Origin: CAZXFA01 sp964640085
Lineage (GTDB): Bacteria > Actinomycetota > UBA4738 > HRBIN12
Assembly (NCBI GenBank): GCA_964640085.1
Contig: CAZXFA010000034.1
Location: 1 to 22,165 of the forward strand
DNA length: 22,165 nucleotides
Direction: 5' to 3'
Of this stretch, positions 7,940 to 15,581 are shown in pieces. Each line of letters opens with the position of its first letter. Position 1 is the first letter of the stretch. A program made the position numbers and the translations under genes. The notes beneath the pieces are model-generated. The model worked only from the letters and a program-made list of their open reading frames with translations, ran no database searches and was not told where the DNA came from.

Positions 7940-8790
7940 GGGATCTCCTCGGACGACGAAGCCGAGGTGCTGGTCCTACGCCACGAGCTCGCCGTGCTCC
8001 TGCGCCAGATCAAGCGCCCCAAGCTGCGTCGGACGGACATGCTGTTCCTCTCGGCGATGAGCCGGATGGTGCCTGGAAGGGCTGGGCGGCGTTCATCGTG
8101 ACCCCGACCACGCTTCTGCGATGGCACCGGGAGCTCGTTCGGCGCAAGTGGATGTATGGGCATCGGCCTTCACCCGGCCGCCGGGCCATCGACGCCGGGA
8201 CCCGGGCCCTGATCGTGGGTATTGGAAGGGAGAACCACCGCTGGGTTGAGTGCGGATCAAGGGTGAGCTCAAGGGCTTGGGGATCGTCGTCCCTGCCACC
8301 ACGATCAGTACGGTCCTTCGTCGAGCGGGTCTCGGGCCGGCACCGCTGGGGGACGGCCTGACCTGGCGTCAGTTCCTCTCGGCGCAAGCCAAGAAATCGT
8401 GGCCTGCGACTTCCCCACCGTCGAGACGGTGTTCCTCAAGACCGTGTACGCCCTGGCATTCATCCGCGTAGAGACCGCCGGATCCTCGGGGTGGGGTGAG
8501 CGCCACCCCGGACGCGACCTGGGTCACGCAGCAGGCACGCAACCTGGTATGGATCCGGACGACGACGCCCCGTTCCGCATCCGCCTCCTGCTCCGCGACG
8601 GCGACGCCAAGGGCTGCAGCGGCTTCGATGCGGTCTTCGCCGCCGAAGGCATCCAGGTCGTGCTCACCCCTACCGGACCGTGCCGCCGCTTGGAGGCACA
8701 CGAGCGTCTCGTCGACATTCAACGGAGGAGCCTTCAGCCCACTCCGCACTCATCATCAGGTCGATCCGCACCAGGGGAACGGTCAGGCGA
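7940..8790 (+). pseudogene. Decayed IS transposase (DDE integrase-core type) split over several frames
   Basis: Consecutive pieces of one transposase are readable only by changing frame: LVLRHELAVLLRQIKRPKLR (~7967-8026), then VTPTTLLRWHRELVRRKWMY (~8098-8157) and a GRENHRW stretch, then RIKGELKGLGIVVPATTIS and WRQFLSAQA (8250-8395), then ACDFPTVETVFLKTVYAL (~8400-8460), WVTQQARNLVW (~8520-8552), RDGDAKGCSGFDAVFAAEG (~8594-8652), and a final HHQVDPHQGNGQ (~8751-8786). The order matches the common actinobacterial IS family with HTH plus rve core. The first and second catalytic Asp are still visible. The region that should carry the Glu (~8680-8745) is deleted or scrambled. At least five frame changes and an internal deletion make it non-functional. 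Terminal inverted repeats were not found. Confidence 0.85.
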
Positions 8791-9352
8791 CTTCGTATGG
8801 ACCGGCCAGCTCGTCCACAGGATGCCAGTCGACGTGCTGAAAGCCAACGAAGGAGCGACCCTCACGCTCGCAGGCATCCTTGAGCGACCGCTGATGGAAC
8901 TTCACGTGGGTGTAGTCGTTGAACAGGATGTAGACCGGCTCATTCGCCGAGCTCTGGAATTGCTGTCCCGTGAGCACGGCGCGATGACGCCTCGAGAAGT
9001 CGTCGAGGTCGGTGCCGACGATGAAACCGACGTGCTCGAGGCCCATCCGATAGACGCGCTGATGAAACGGCGGGATCAACTCGACGAGCTCGACCGACGC
9101 CGACGCGGAGAGCGGCAACGGGTCTGCGAGCAGGAGTTTGGAGATCGGCCGTCCGTTCCAGACGTTTTCGAGGTTGGCGACAGACCGTTCTTCGAACTCG
9201 TCACGCAGAACGAGGTACTCACGCCAGGTCCGAGTCCTGACGGCGAGATGGCTGACCTGGAGCGCGCCGGCATCGATCCCAAGCTCGGAACAGCGCTCTA
9301 CCTGCCGACGGTAGAACGGGCCAGCATCTTGCATCAGCTCTGATGCCTGCAC
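8783..9352 (-). CDS. YecM-like VOC-superfamily protein
   Basis: 189 aa, close to the length of E. coli YecM (about 188 aa) and resembling it throughout: VSHLAVRT near residue 33, NGRPISKLLL near 66, VELVEL near 88, GLEHVGFIVG near 104 and YTHVKFHQRSL near 147. YecM proteins have the glyoxalase/bleomycin-resistance (VOC) fold and are proposed metal-binding enzymes of unknown reaction. His and Glu residues in the motifs above are candidate ligands. The start is a GTG at 9352 with a weak GGTAGGAT upstream. A later ATG at residue 7 is possible. The stop codon lies inside the end of the adjacent IS remnant, so the last few residues may have been replaced. The family is best known from Gammaproteobacteria, which suggests transfer. 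Confidence 0.75.
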   Translation of the reverse strand: MQASELMQDAGPFYRRQVERCSELGIDAGALQVSHLAVRTRTWREYLVLRDEFEERSVANLENVWNGRPISKLLLADPLPLSASASVELVELIPPFHQRVYRMGLEHVGFIVGTDLDDFSRRHRAVLTGQQFQSSANEPVYILFNDYTHVKFHQRSLKDACEREGRSFVGFQHVDWHPVDELAGPYEVA

Positions 9353-9804
9353 GACGCGATCCTACCCGAGCGCGCGAGCGGAGTTGCCGGAGCCACATAT
9401 CAGCCCACAACCGGGCCACGAGATTAGAGCGCTCATGGAGCAGAGCGGTGCAGCCCGTGGCAGCCGGTGGGCCCGAGCGACTTCAACCGAGGACGTATCT
9501 GCTTCGGTCCCTGGCCGAAGACTCATCCCGGGAGCTGCTCGCCGCTCTCGACTTCAGAGCTGCCTTCGAACCCGATCGGAGCGAGCTGGGGGTCCGAGCG
9601 GTGCTGGCCCCGGAACTCCTGCCGGCGAACGGGAGCAGCATGTCGTCCCTTCCGTCGGTGCACCCAACTGGACGGTACCGGAAGAGACGTCCGCAGGTAG
9701 AGGGGCATGCTTCCCGTCTGAGGTCCCCTCACGCGAAGCTTCGGCGGGACGGATACCGAGTACCCAAGCACGCATGACGGGCTCGATCGATTCCACGACC
9801 ATGG
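9353..9804. other. Stretch without a recognised gene
   Basis: About 450 nt. Overlapping plus-strand frames (9343-9777 and 9384-9947) and a minus-strand frame are open here, but none has a ribosome binding site, a family motif or consistent third-position bias. The stretch is probably intergenic or the eroded upstream half of the reductase-like pseudogene that follows. Confidence 0.45.
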
Positions 9805-10122
9805 TTGAAGGGGACGAGGCCGCCGGCAACCGAAGCCGGTGTCGCAGAGGGCGGCTTCACGTTCGTGAGCGGCCTGGGCGAGGCGATCGCCGAGCGCGCG
9901 AGGCGGCGGGTAGGAAGGACGTGGGCATCGGGGCGGGGCGGACGTGATGCGCCAGGCGCTGCGCGCCGGACACGTCGAGGAGCTTCCGATCTCGATCGCG
10001 CCGGTCATCCTGGGGGGCGGGAAGCGCCTGTCGATGGCTTCGATGAGAGGGTGAATCTGGAGCACGTGGGGCTGCTCCAGTCACCATTCGCCACGCACAT
10101 CACCTACCGCATCGCGTCCTGA
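9805..10122 (+). pseudogene. Decayed RibD C-terminal / dihydrofolate-reductase-like protein
   Basis: The C-terminal half of a RibD-C domain protein is readable in three frames: VAEGGFTFVSGLGEAIAERA (frame 1, ~9838-9897), AAGRKDVGIGAG (frame 0, ~9901-9936), then DVMRQALRAGHVEELPISIA and PVILGGGKRL (frame 2, ~9941-10031), and finally DGFDERVNLEHVGLLQSP and THITYRIAS to a stop (frame 1). These align in order with the usual 'TFV..G...A...A...A..KDV.I.GGA...RQ.L..GLVDEL.I...PV.LG.G..LF......LE......S....HL.YR' pattern. Three frame changes and the lack of an N-terminal half (nucleotide-binding strand) show it is broken. An intact relative lies immediately downstream on the opposite strand. Confidence 0.75.
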
Positions 10123-10123
10123 A

Positions 10124-10172
10124 GGTGGCCGGTTAGGCCACCGCCGCGGGGGCGCCGATCCCCCCGCGGCGG
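10124..10172. terminator. Two overlapping hairpins between convergent genes
   Basis: GGTGGCC-GGTTA-GGCCACC (10124-10142) is a perfect 7-bp hairpin. It overlaps by two bases a perfect 12-bp hairpin, CCGCCGCGGGGG / CCCCCGCGGCGG with an 8-nt loop (10141-10172). They lie between the stop codons of the plus-strand pseudogene and the minus-strand reductase gene, where a bidirectional terminator is expected. Neither has a U-tract. The two stems compete for the CC at 10141-10142. Confidence 0.7.
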
Positions 10173-10180
10173 ATTCCCGA

Positions 10181-10765
10181 TCAACTCGGCCGGTACGACA
10201 AGATCACGACGCCGGTCGTGGATGTCTTGCAGTCGAGGAGCGTGAGTTGGAAGGGCTCGTGGCCTTCGTTGAGCAGCCGCCGGCCGCTGCCGAGCACGAT
10301 CGGGTGGATCATCAGCCGGTACTCGTCGACCAGGCCGTTGTTCATCAGGGTCTGCGCGAGATCGCCGCTCCCGATGACCTGCAGATCCCTTCCGGGCTCC
10401 TCCCGGAGCTTCTGCACCCCCTCGACGACGTCGCCATGGAGGAGCGTGGAGTTCTCCCACTCGAGGGGCTCGTTCAGTGTCGTGGAGGCGACGTACTTCT
10501 TCATGGCGTTCATCTGGCCGGCGATCGGTTCCTCGGTGGACGTCGGCCAGTACCCAGCGAAGATGTCGTACGTCCGCCGTCCCAGGAGCATGCCGTCGGA
10601 ACCCTCGAACGCCTCCGTCACGACCTGGCCCACCACGTTGTCGACGTAGCCGTTGTCGAGCTGCCACCCGCCGTGCTCGAATCCCTCGCTCCGGTCCTCC
10701 TCGCTGCCTCCCGGGGCCTGCATGACCCCGTCAAGCGTCAGGAACTCACTGATCACGATCCTCAT
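10181..10765 (-). CDS. Dihydrofolate reductase-like (RibD C-terminal domain) protein
   Basis: A 194-aa single-domain protein of the RibD-C family, fused to nothing. The order of features is typical: MRIVISEFLTLDGVMQAPGG at the start, GGWQ, DGMLLGRRTYDIFAGYWP, MKKYVASTTL, LQVIGSGDLAQTLMNNGLVD, and LGSGRRLLNEG near the end. These stand-alone proteins bind NADPH and are usually annotated as dihydrofolate reductase family, but true folate activity is rarely shown and the substrate is unknown. AGAGGAGG lies just upstream of the ATG at 10765, a strong ribosome binding site. Downstream, a strong hairpin pair separates it from a decayed relative on the other strand. It is on the same strand as the kinase gene, with about 200 nt between them. 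Confidence 0.88.
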   Translation of the reverse strand: MRIVISEFLTLDGVMQAPGGSEEDRSEGFEHGGWQLDNGYVDNVVGQVVTEAFEGSDGMLLGRRTYDIFAGYWPTSTEEPIAGQMNAMKKYVASTTLNEPLEWENSTLLHGDVVEGVQKLREEPGRDLQVIGSGDLAQTLMNNGLVDEYRLMIHPIVLGSGRRLLNEGHEPFQLTLLDCKTSTTGVVILSYRPS

Positions 10766-10963
10766 GACGGCCTCCTCTTGGCCACTCCATCAAACAGGTC
10801 TCGTCCCCCTCCCACTCGGCAGGCTAGGAGAATCCATCCGCCCGGGGAGTCGACCGTTCGGCATCCATCGGCCACCTCCCGGCGTTCCTCGTCCGTGCGT
10901 GTTCACATCAAGGCCTCAGGTTCATCAAGAGGCGGTCAGCAACATCGATCGGCTCGTGCACCG

Positions 10964-12388
10964 TCACTGCCCGGCGCGGCCGAGCGCTTCCGCGAACCTC
11001 ACAAGTGCCTCGTCAATGGCTGCCCGGGCCGCGGAGGTGATCTCTTCCTTCTCGAACGCTTCGGTCACCTTCTCTCGAAGATCGTCGATCTTCTCAAAGG
11101 ACTTCTGCGGGTCCTCGCCCTTGTCGATCTCACGGAGGATCTCTCTGATCTCCTTCCGTATCTCCATGTCGATGTGGCCGGTGATGCCACCGGCTTCCAC
11201 CTCGGCACTCACGACGCCCAGGACTTGCTGCGCAGCCGCCTCCGGCGTGAGGGGATCGTCGGGTTCGATCGTCGCTGGGGGGCTGGCCGGTGGCGAGGTC
11301 GTTTCGGCACCCGCCGTCGGTGACGGTTGCTGCGTAGCGGGCGAGCTGCCGCGATCCCTCGAGGCGCCGGGTGCGGTCCCTGCGCCGTTCGAGCCGGCGT
11401 TGGCCAGCAGCGCGATGAGGACGGTCAGGACGACGAGACCTCCCAGCGCCAGGGCGGCCGTCGGCCGGGTCCTCCGTCCGGATCTCCGACGAGCGTGCTC
11501 CGAAGGCTGGGGGGGCGGTTGAGGCTGGGGGGCCGGTTGAGGCGGCGCGGGCTGCACCGGGGCCGTCTGCGCGGTCGCGTCCTGCGCGATGGCAGCCGCG
11601 AGAGATATTCGGACATCCGCTCCGGTTTGCGGACGGTAGGCTGGATCCTTCTCGAGCATGGCGGCGACCAGTTCATCGATCGCGGCCGGGATCGCGGCAT
11701 CGATGGACCGAACGCGGGGTGCCGGCGTATGCGCGTGCGCGTACGACAGGGCCGCGAGATCTCCCTCGAACGGCGTTCGGCCTGTGAGCATCTCGAACAG
11801 TACGCAGCCGAGCGAGTAGAGGTCGGATCGACCGTCGACGGGCTCGCCGAGGGCCTGCTCGGGCGAGGTGTACCGTGCGGTGCCGAGTGCGCTCAGCGTC
11901 ATAGTGAGCGCATCGGGAGACAGGAGCGTCGCGATCCCCATGTCGGCGAGCTTCACCCCTCCGCGTGGGAGCAGGACGTTGGCCGGCTTCACGTCCCGGT
12001 GCACGACGTCGTGATCGTGAGCGAACTCGAGCGCCGAGGCCACGGCGCTCGCGACCTCCGCTGCCCGCTCGGGGCCAACGGAACCTTCTTCGTCGAGCAG
12101 CTCGCGGAGTGTGGGACCCTCGACGAGTTCCATGACGATGAACCGGTCGTCCCCGTCGACCCCGGCATCGAACACGATCACGACGTTCTGGTGGTGCAGA
12201 CGGGCAAGGATCTGCGCCTCCTGCTCGAAGCGGGCGACCGCCCGGCGATCGCCCTCGTGGGCCAGCAGCTTGATCGCCACGGGCCGCCGCAGGCGGATGT
12301 CCTCGGCGCGGCGGACCTCGGACATGAGGCTCCGACCGAGCACGTCCCCCAGGCGGTAGCGTCCTCCGATGAGCCGACGCGACTCGAT
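10964..12388 (-). CDS. Transmembrane serine/threonine protein kinase with altered glycine loop and ATC at the expected start
   Basis: About 474 aa if translation begins at the ATC at 12388. The next in-frame normal start (GTG at 12343) would remove the first kinase strand. The catalytic domain is residues ~10-270: GRYRLGDVLGRSLMSEV (the glycine loop, where the usual GRGGM reads GRSLM), VAIK with Lys40, HRDVKPAN with Asp132, DMG in place of DFG at 149-151, TSPEQ, and GRSDLYSLGC. A Pro/Gln-rich linker (275-296), one membrane helix (~309-330), a Ser/Thr/Pro linker and an outer helical charged domain (~385-472) follow. No PASTA repeats are present. It is a one-pass PknB-type receptor-like kinase by architecture. 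The DFG-to-DMG change keeps the metal Asp, so activity is plausible, but the loop loses two Gly. The neighbouring FHA protein is a possible phospho-reader. Confidence 0.85.
   Translation of the reverse strand: MESRRLIGGRYRLGDVLGRSLMSEVRRAEDIRLRRPVAIKLLAHEGDRRAVARFEQEAQILARLHHQNVVIVFDAGVDGDDRFIVMELVEGPTLRELLDEEGSVGPERAAEVASAVASALEFAHDHDVVHRDVKPANVLLPRGGVKLADMGIATLLSPDALTMTLSALGTARYTSPEQALGEPVDGRSDLYSLGCVLFEMLTGRTPFEGDLAALSYAHAHTPAPRVRSIDAAIPAAIDELVAAMLEKDPAYRPQTGADVRISLAAAIAQDATAQTAPVQPAPPQPAPQPQPPPQPSEHARRRSGRRTRPTAALALGGLVVLTVLIALLANAGSNGAGTAPGASRDRGSSPATQQPSPTAGAETTSPPASPPATIEPDDPLTPEAAAQQVLGVVSAEVEAGGITGHIDMEIRKEIREILREIDKGEDPQKSFEKIDDLREKVTEAFEKEEITSAARAAIDEALVRFAEALGRAGQ
11505..11540. 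repeat. Tandem 18-nt duplication in the kinase linker
   Basis: Two adjacent 18-nt units beginning GGCTGGGGGG and ending CGGTTGA differ at one base (11505-11522 and 11523-11540). They encode the Pro/Gln-rich cytoplasmic linker next to the membrane helix of the kinase, so the repeat extends the linker in frame by six residues. Confidence 0.75.
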
Positions 12389-12395
12389 GGCGAGT

Positions 12396-12401
12396 CTCCT
12401 C
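12396..12401 (-). promoter_or_regulatory. Ribosome binding site pointing to an ATC start codon
   Basis: Minus-strand GAGGAG lies 7 nt before an ATC (12388-12386) that begins the frame IESRRLIGGRYRL, the normal N-terminal sequence of this kinase type. No ATG, GTG or TTG was found in frame further upstream. Either ATC is used as a rare start, or a single ATG-to-ATC change (real or an assembly error) has occurred. Confidence 0.55.
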
Positions 12402-12618
12402 GCTGCGATCCGAACCAGGCAGAGTGTAGACGGCCGTCGGTGCCGGTCGGAGCTTCGACCATCAGCGGATCGGGCCCGAGGTGGAGGGAGGTCGCCCCCG
12501 CTTCGGCAGCGAGCGAGGTGCCCTCTCTGCTCCGGGGAGTAAAGGTAGGCGCAGCATCCCCCGATGGGATATCGCAGCGCGACAGAATGGGGACATCATC
12601 AGGAACGAGGAGGAAGGG

Positions 12619-12983
12619 ATGCTGGAAGTCGAGAGGGCTGATGCATTGGTGAACGCGGCCTCCCGTCGAGTGCAAGGCCTCGATCGCTTCTCGCAATCCG
12701 CGCCCATCGGAAGGCCTGAGCTTGCGACCATCGTGCTGCAGGGGCTCGCGGAGCTGGGCGCATATGCAGACTGGACGGTTACGCCGGGCATCACCGATTC
12801 GGTCATTCATCTTCTGAATGACGACGAGCGAAAGAGGTACGAGGAGTTCCATGAGTCCGTCCGGCGTGCGGCTGCGAAGGCCGGGCCCGCGGGCGCGCAC
12901 ATGTCTTCGCCGGGGGCCGTCCCCGAGTGGTCCTCACCGACGAGGACCTCGGAAGGAGGGCGGCCGAGGCCATCGTGTATCAG
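12619..12983 (+). CDS. Unknown protein, divergent from the kinase, cut by the assembly gap
   Basis: The frame begins MLEVERADALVNAASRR after a strong AGGAGG 5 nt upstream. It reads through a helical, charged stretch (LLNDDERKRYEEFHESVRR) with no known motif. At about 12890 the likely coding signal moves from this frame to the next one (AHVFAGGRPRVVLTDEDLG, then RRAAEAIVYQ), which continues to the N run. This suggests a one-base indel, real or from low coverage at a contig end. There is no signal peptide. It is divergent from the kinase gene, with about 230 nt between the two starts, and is upstream of the FHA gene. The function is not recognised. Confidence 0.55.
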
Positions 12984-13083
12984 NNNNNNNNNNNNNNNNN
13001 NNNNNNNNNNNNNNNNNNNNNNNNNNNNNNNNNNNNNNNNNNNNNNNNNNNNNNNNNNNNNNNNNNNNNNNNNNNNNNNNNNN
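12984..13083. other. Assembly gap (100 N)
   Basis: Exactly 100 unknown bases, the usual placeholder for a gap of unknown size between contigs. The true distance between the unknown gene and the FHA gene, and whether another gene lies there, cannot be known from this window. The 13084-13201 stretch after it holds no clear gene start other than that of the FHA gene. Confidence 0.95.
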
Positions 13084-13201
13084 AAGGGCACGGCCGATCG
13101 CACCGATCGAGCACTCCGGACTCCATGCACCGTCGGGATGGCGTCCTGGAGCATCGTCATGGCGGGGTCGTCCCGGGGCCCCTGCCAAGGGGGGTGAGGG
13201 G

Positions 13202-14098
13202 TTGCGAGCGGTTGTGGTGAAGACAGGTCCGGAAGCCGGCCGGCGGGTGGAAATGGGCGTCGAGGTGGTTATCGGCCGCCAGGACGCCGATCTCGTGTTG
13301 GCGGATCCGGAGGTGTCGCGGCGCCATGCGGTGCTCCGACCCTCGGGTCACTCGGTGCTCGTTGAGGACCTCGATTCGACCAACGGCACCTTCGTCAACG
13401 GGGAGAAGATCCGGGGCCCCATCACCGTGGGGCCTGGTGACCAGGTCAGGATCGGACGGACCACTCTCGAGATCGAGCCGGACCAGCGGGCTGACGACAC
13501 GATCGTGTCACCGCCCTTGGAGCCGGATCAGATCCGATCAGCCCTGGTGCCTTCGGCCCCTTACCCTCGCATGGACTACGAAGACCCGACGCACCCCTTG
13601 CCGTCCAGAACGCCAAAGAGCGGCCTGCAACCTGCCCGCCCGAAGAGGAAGAGGGGCTGGCTCGGGGCCGGGGCCTTCGTCCTGGCGGTCCTCTCGGGGG
13701 TGATCGCATATGTCGTGTTCGTTGACCGCCGGGCCGACGATGACTTCGCCGCACGCGCCAATGATGCGTGTGCCACTGTGCAGCGATCGGGAGCAAGCGT
13801 GGATCTGAGCCGCACTCCGACGCGGGGTGAACTCGAGCGCGCCCGGAACATCCGACTCCAGGCCCTCGGCGCGCTTCGCGCCCTTGAGCTACCCGAACAA
13901 GATGTCGCGCTGGTGAACGGGTTCCTTTCCGCCTTCCGGGAGACGAACGTATCGATCACGCGATTGGAGAGAGCGATCGGCGCTCGCGAGCGTGAGGTCG
14001 CCAGTGTCCGAAAGAGCCTCCAAGCGAACGTGAGAGACGAACGTGAGCTGGCAGCGAAGGCCGGGATCGCGCCCTGTGGAGGTCTCGCGATCGGTTAG
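13202..14098 (+). CDS. FHA-domain membrane protein
   Basis: A 298-aa protein. The N-terminal FHA domain (residues ~3-92) shows the phosphothreonine-binding signature: IGRQDAD (Gly25, Arg26), VSRRHAVL (39-45) and DLDSTNGTFVNGEKI (56-70). A linker of about 60 residues, a membrane helix (~153-174, basic KRKRG before it) and an outer, mostly helical domain (175-298) with Cys190 and a Cys close to the C-terminus (APCGG) follow. The two Cys could form a disulfide outside the membrane. The TTG start at 13202 has AAGGGGGG 7 nt upstream. A later GTG in VVVK is possible. FHA proteins bind pThr on partners, commonly substrates of Ser/Thr kinases. The nearby one-pass kinase has the same layout of a cytoplasmic signalling domain and an outer helical domain, so a functional pair is inferred. 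Confidence 0.88.
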   Translation: MRAVVVKTGPEAGRRVEMGVEVVIGRQDADLVLADPEVSRRHAVLRPSGHSVLVEDLDSTNGTFVNGEKIRGPITVGPGDQVRIGRTTLEIEPDQRADDTIVSPPLEPDQIRSALVPSAPYPRMDYEDPTHPLPSRTPKSGLQPARPKRKRGWLGAGAFVLAVLSGVIAYVVFVDRRADDDFAARANDACATVQRSGASVDLSRTPTRGELERARNIRLQALGALRALELPEQDVALVNGFLSAFRETNVSITRLERAIGAREREVASVRKSLQANVRDERELAAKAGIAPCGGLAIG

Positions 14099-14710
14099 CA
14101 GCGGCTGTCAACGACGACATCGCCAACGTGATCAAAGGTTGCGCCTGCTGATCCCCGTGTACCGGAGCCTTCCGCAGGATCGGCGGCCCCGGCGTTTGCT
14201 GGCTGTCGGTCGGGCGTGCCCGACCGCGTGACCATCCGAACGACAGCTCGACCGCCGGACGGCGAGATACCTGGAGGAACGAATCGCACGCCGCGGAGCG
14301 CCGGACGCCGCCTACCCTCGAAGATCCGTGGTCGGACCTCTTCCTTCTGGGCCGCGCTCGCGACGCCCTCGCCCGATGCGGTTCTCGCATCACACAGCCT
14401 GGTCATCGCCGAGGGGCCTTGTTCATCGGGACCTCGATGATGGGCGAGGAGGCCCCAACGGGAGCCAAGAAGAACAAGCCGCCGGAGGCAACCACGACCG
14501 CCGAGGGTGTCCCGGCTGCGTCGGGCTCGCCTCAGGCCTCATAGGGGCCGCCAGCGACCGCGAAGGGCAAGTGTCGGATCCTTGGATGAAGAATGGACGA
14601 GCCAGCAAGGACCCCACGCGGCACCACTGCCTGGGGTCCGCGGTCGCATCGGCGAGTAGGGGCCCCGACCAGGCTCCCCGACGTCGCTCGGAGCGCCTAC
14701 CCTCTCCCGC
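14099..14710. other. Intergenic stretch without a recognised gene
   Basis: About 610 nt. A plus-strand frame at ~14300-14540 (WSDLFLLGRARDALARCG, later MMGEEAP) and a minus-strand frame are open, but no family, ribosome binding site or hairpin supports either. GGTCGGACCTCTTC at 14330-14343 resembles two motif copies at 16197 and 16743. The right end contains the promoter of the AraC-type gene. Confidence 0.5.
14698..14703 (+). promoter_or_regulatory. Candidate -10 box (TACCCT) of the AraC-type gene
   Basis: TACCCT ends 7 nt before the ATG at 14711, with no Shine-Dalgarno between, which fits a leaderless transcript beginning at the ATG. Confidence 0.45.
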
Positions 14711-15571
14711 ATGACCGATCGGCGGTCCGACCGCCTCCTGCACGCCCCGAGCCTCGGTGTCTTCGACGTCAGGTGCTCGGCGCCCGCCGGCGGCCCCGGA
14801 CCGGAGGAGGACGCCGACGTCACGCAGGTCGTGCTCCCCGTCGATGGCGTGTTCGAGGTCCACCGCGGCCGCGACATGACGACCGTCGACGCCGCGTCGG
14901 TGATCGTGTTCGCGCCCCGCCACGAGCACCGCGTGGGGCATCCCGTGGCCGGGGGCGACCGCTCGCTGGTCCTGGTCTTCCCTCCCGAAGTGGTGGACGA
15001 GGCCCTCGGGTCCGACGGCGCCCACGCGGGCCCGGTGGGCCCGCTGGTGCATCTCGCCTCGAGGGTCCTCGGCTCCACGCTCCGACGCGACGCGTCGGAC
15101 GAGCTTGGGGCCGAAGAACTCGCGTTCCGGCTCCTCGGCTGGGTCCGCGTCGACCTGGGCCTGGCCGGGTCCTACCGGCCGCGCGGCCCGCACCAGCGCG
15201 AGCGCGTCGAACGGGTCCGAGCTCTCCTGGCCGCCGTCCCCGACCGACGGTGGCGGCTCGACGAGCTGGCCCGTGCCGTGAGCTGCTCGCCGTTCCACCT
15301 GGCGCGGCAGTTCCGCGCGGTTGCCGGCACGTCGATCTGGACGCACCTGCTCCGGTTGCGGCTCGCGCTCGCCCTCTCGCGCCTGGCTGAGGGCGAGTCC
15401 GACCTCGCGGGTCTCGCCGCCCACCTCGGCTTCGCGAGCCAGAGCCACTTCGGCGCTCGGTTCCGTTCGGTGTTCGGGTGCGCGCCGGGTGCGCTCCGCG
15501 ACTCGCTCACCGCGGGCCGCCTCGCCGAACTGCGCACGTTCGTGACAGCCGCCGAGCGCGCCGCCTCCTAG
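14711..15571 (+). CDS. AraC/XylS family transcriptional regulator
   Basis: 286 aa. The N-terminal half (~20-110: VTQVVLPVDGVFEVHRG, then VIVFAPRHEHRVGHP) has the look of a cupin-like effector domain. The C-terminal half (~165-265) is a two-helix-turn-helix AraC DNA-binding domain: WRLDELARAVSCSPFHLARQ (first HTH), LRLALALSRLAEGE, and LAAHLGFASQSHFGARFR (second HTH), followed by FGCAPGALR. It should act as a cytoplasmic DNA-binding activator or repressor. The effector is unknown. The next gene starts 11 nt after its stop, and that gene's -10 box overlaps this stop codon, so the two are linked but the second may have its own promoter. Confidence 0.92.
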   Translation: MTDRRSDRLLHAPSLGVFDVRCSAPAGGPGPEEDADVTQVVLPVDGVFEVHRGRDMTTVDAASVIVFAPRHEHRVGHPVAGGDRSLVLVFPPEVVDEALGSDGAHAGPVGPLVHLASRVLGSTLRRDASDELGAEELAFRLLGWVRVDLGLAGSYRPRGPHQRERVERVRALLAAVPDRRWRLDELARAVSCSPFHLARQFRAVAGTSIWTHLLRLRLALALSRLAEGESDLAGLAAHLGFASQSHFGARFRSVFGCAPGALRDSLTAGRLAELRTFVTAAERAAS

Positions 15572-15574
15572 GCT
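15569..15574 (+). promoter_or_regulatory. Candidate -10 box (TAGGCT) overlapping the upstream stop codon
   Basis: TAGGCT ends 7 nt before the ATG at 15582. Its first three bases are the TAG stop of the AraC-type gene. No Shine-Dalgarno lies between, which fits a leaderless transcript. Confidence 0.4.
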
Positions 15575-15581
15575 GCTGCGC

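Noticed and set aside
8399..9343. A 314-aa plus-strand open frame.
   Set aside because: Its first third is one frame of the decayed transposase and the rest is antisense to the YecM-like gene, so it is a chance fusion.
9343..9947. Two overlapping plus-strand frames between the YecM-like gene and the reductase pseudogene.
   Set aside because: No ribosome binding site, no motif, and the two frames compete. Only the later part matches the reductase remnant.
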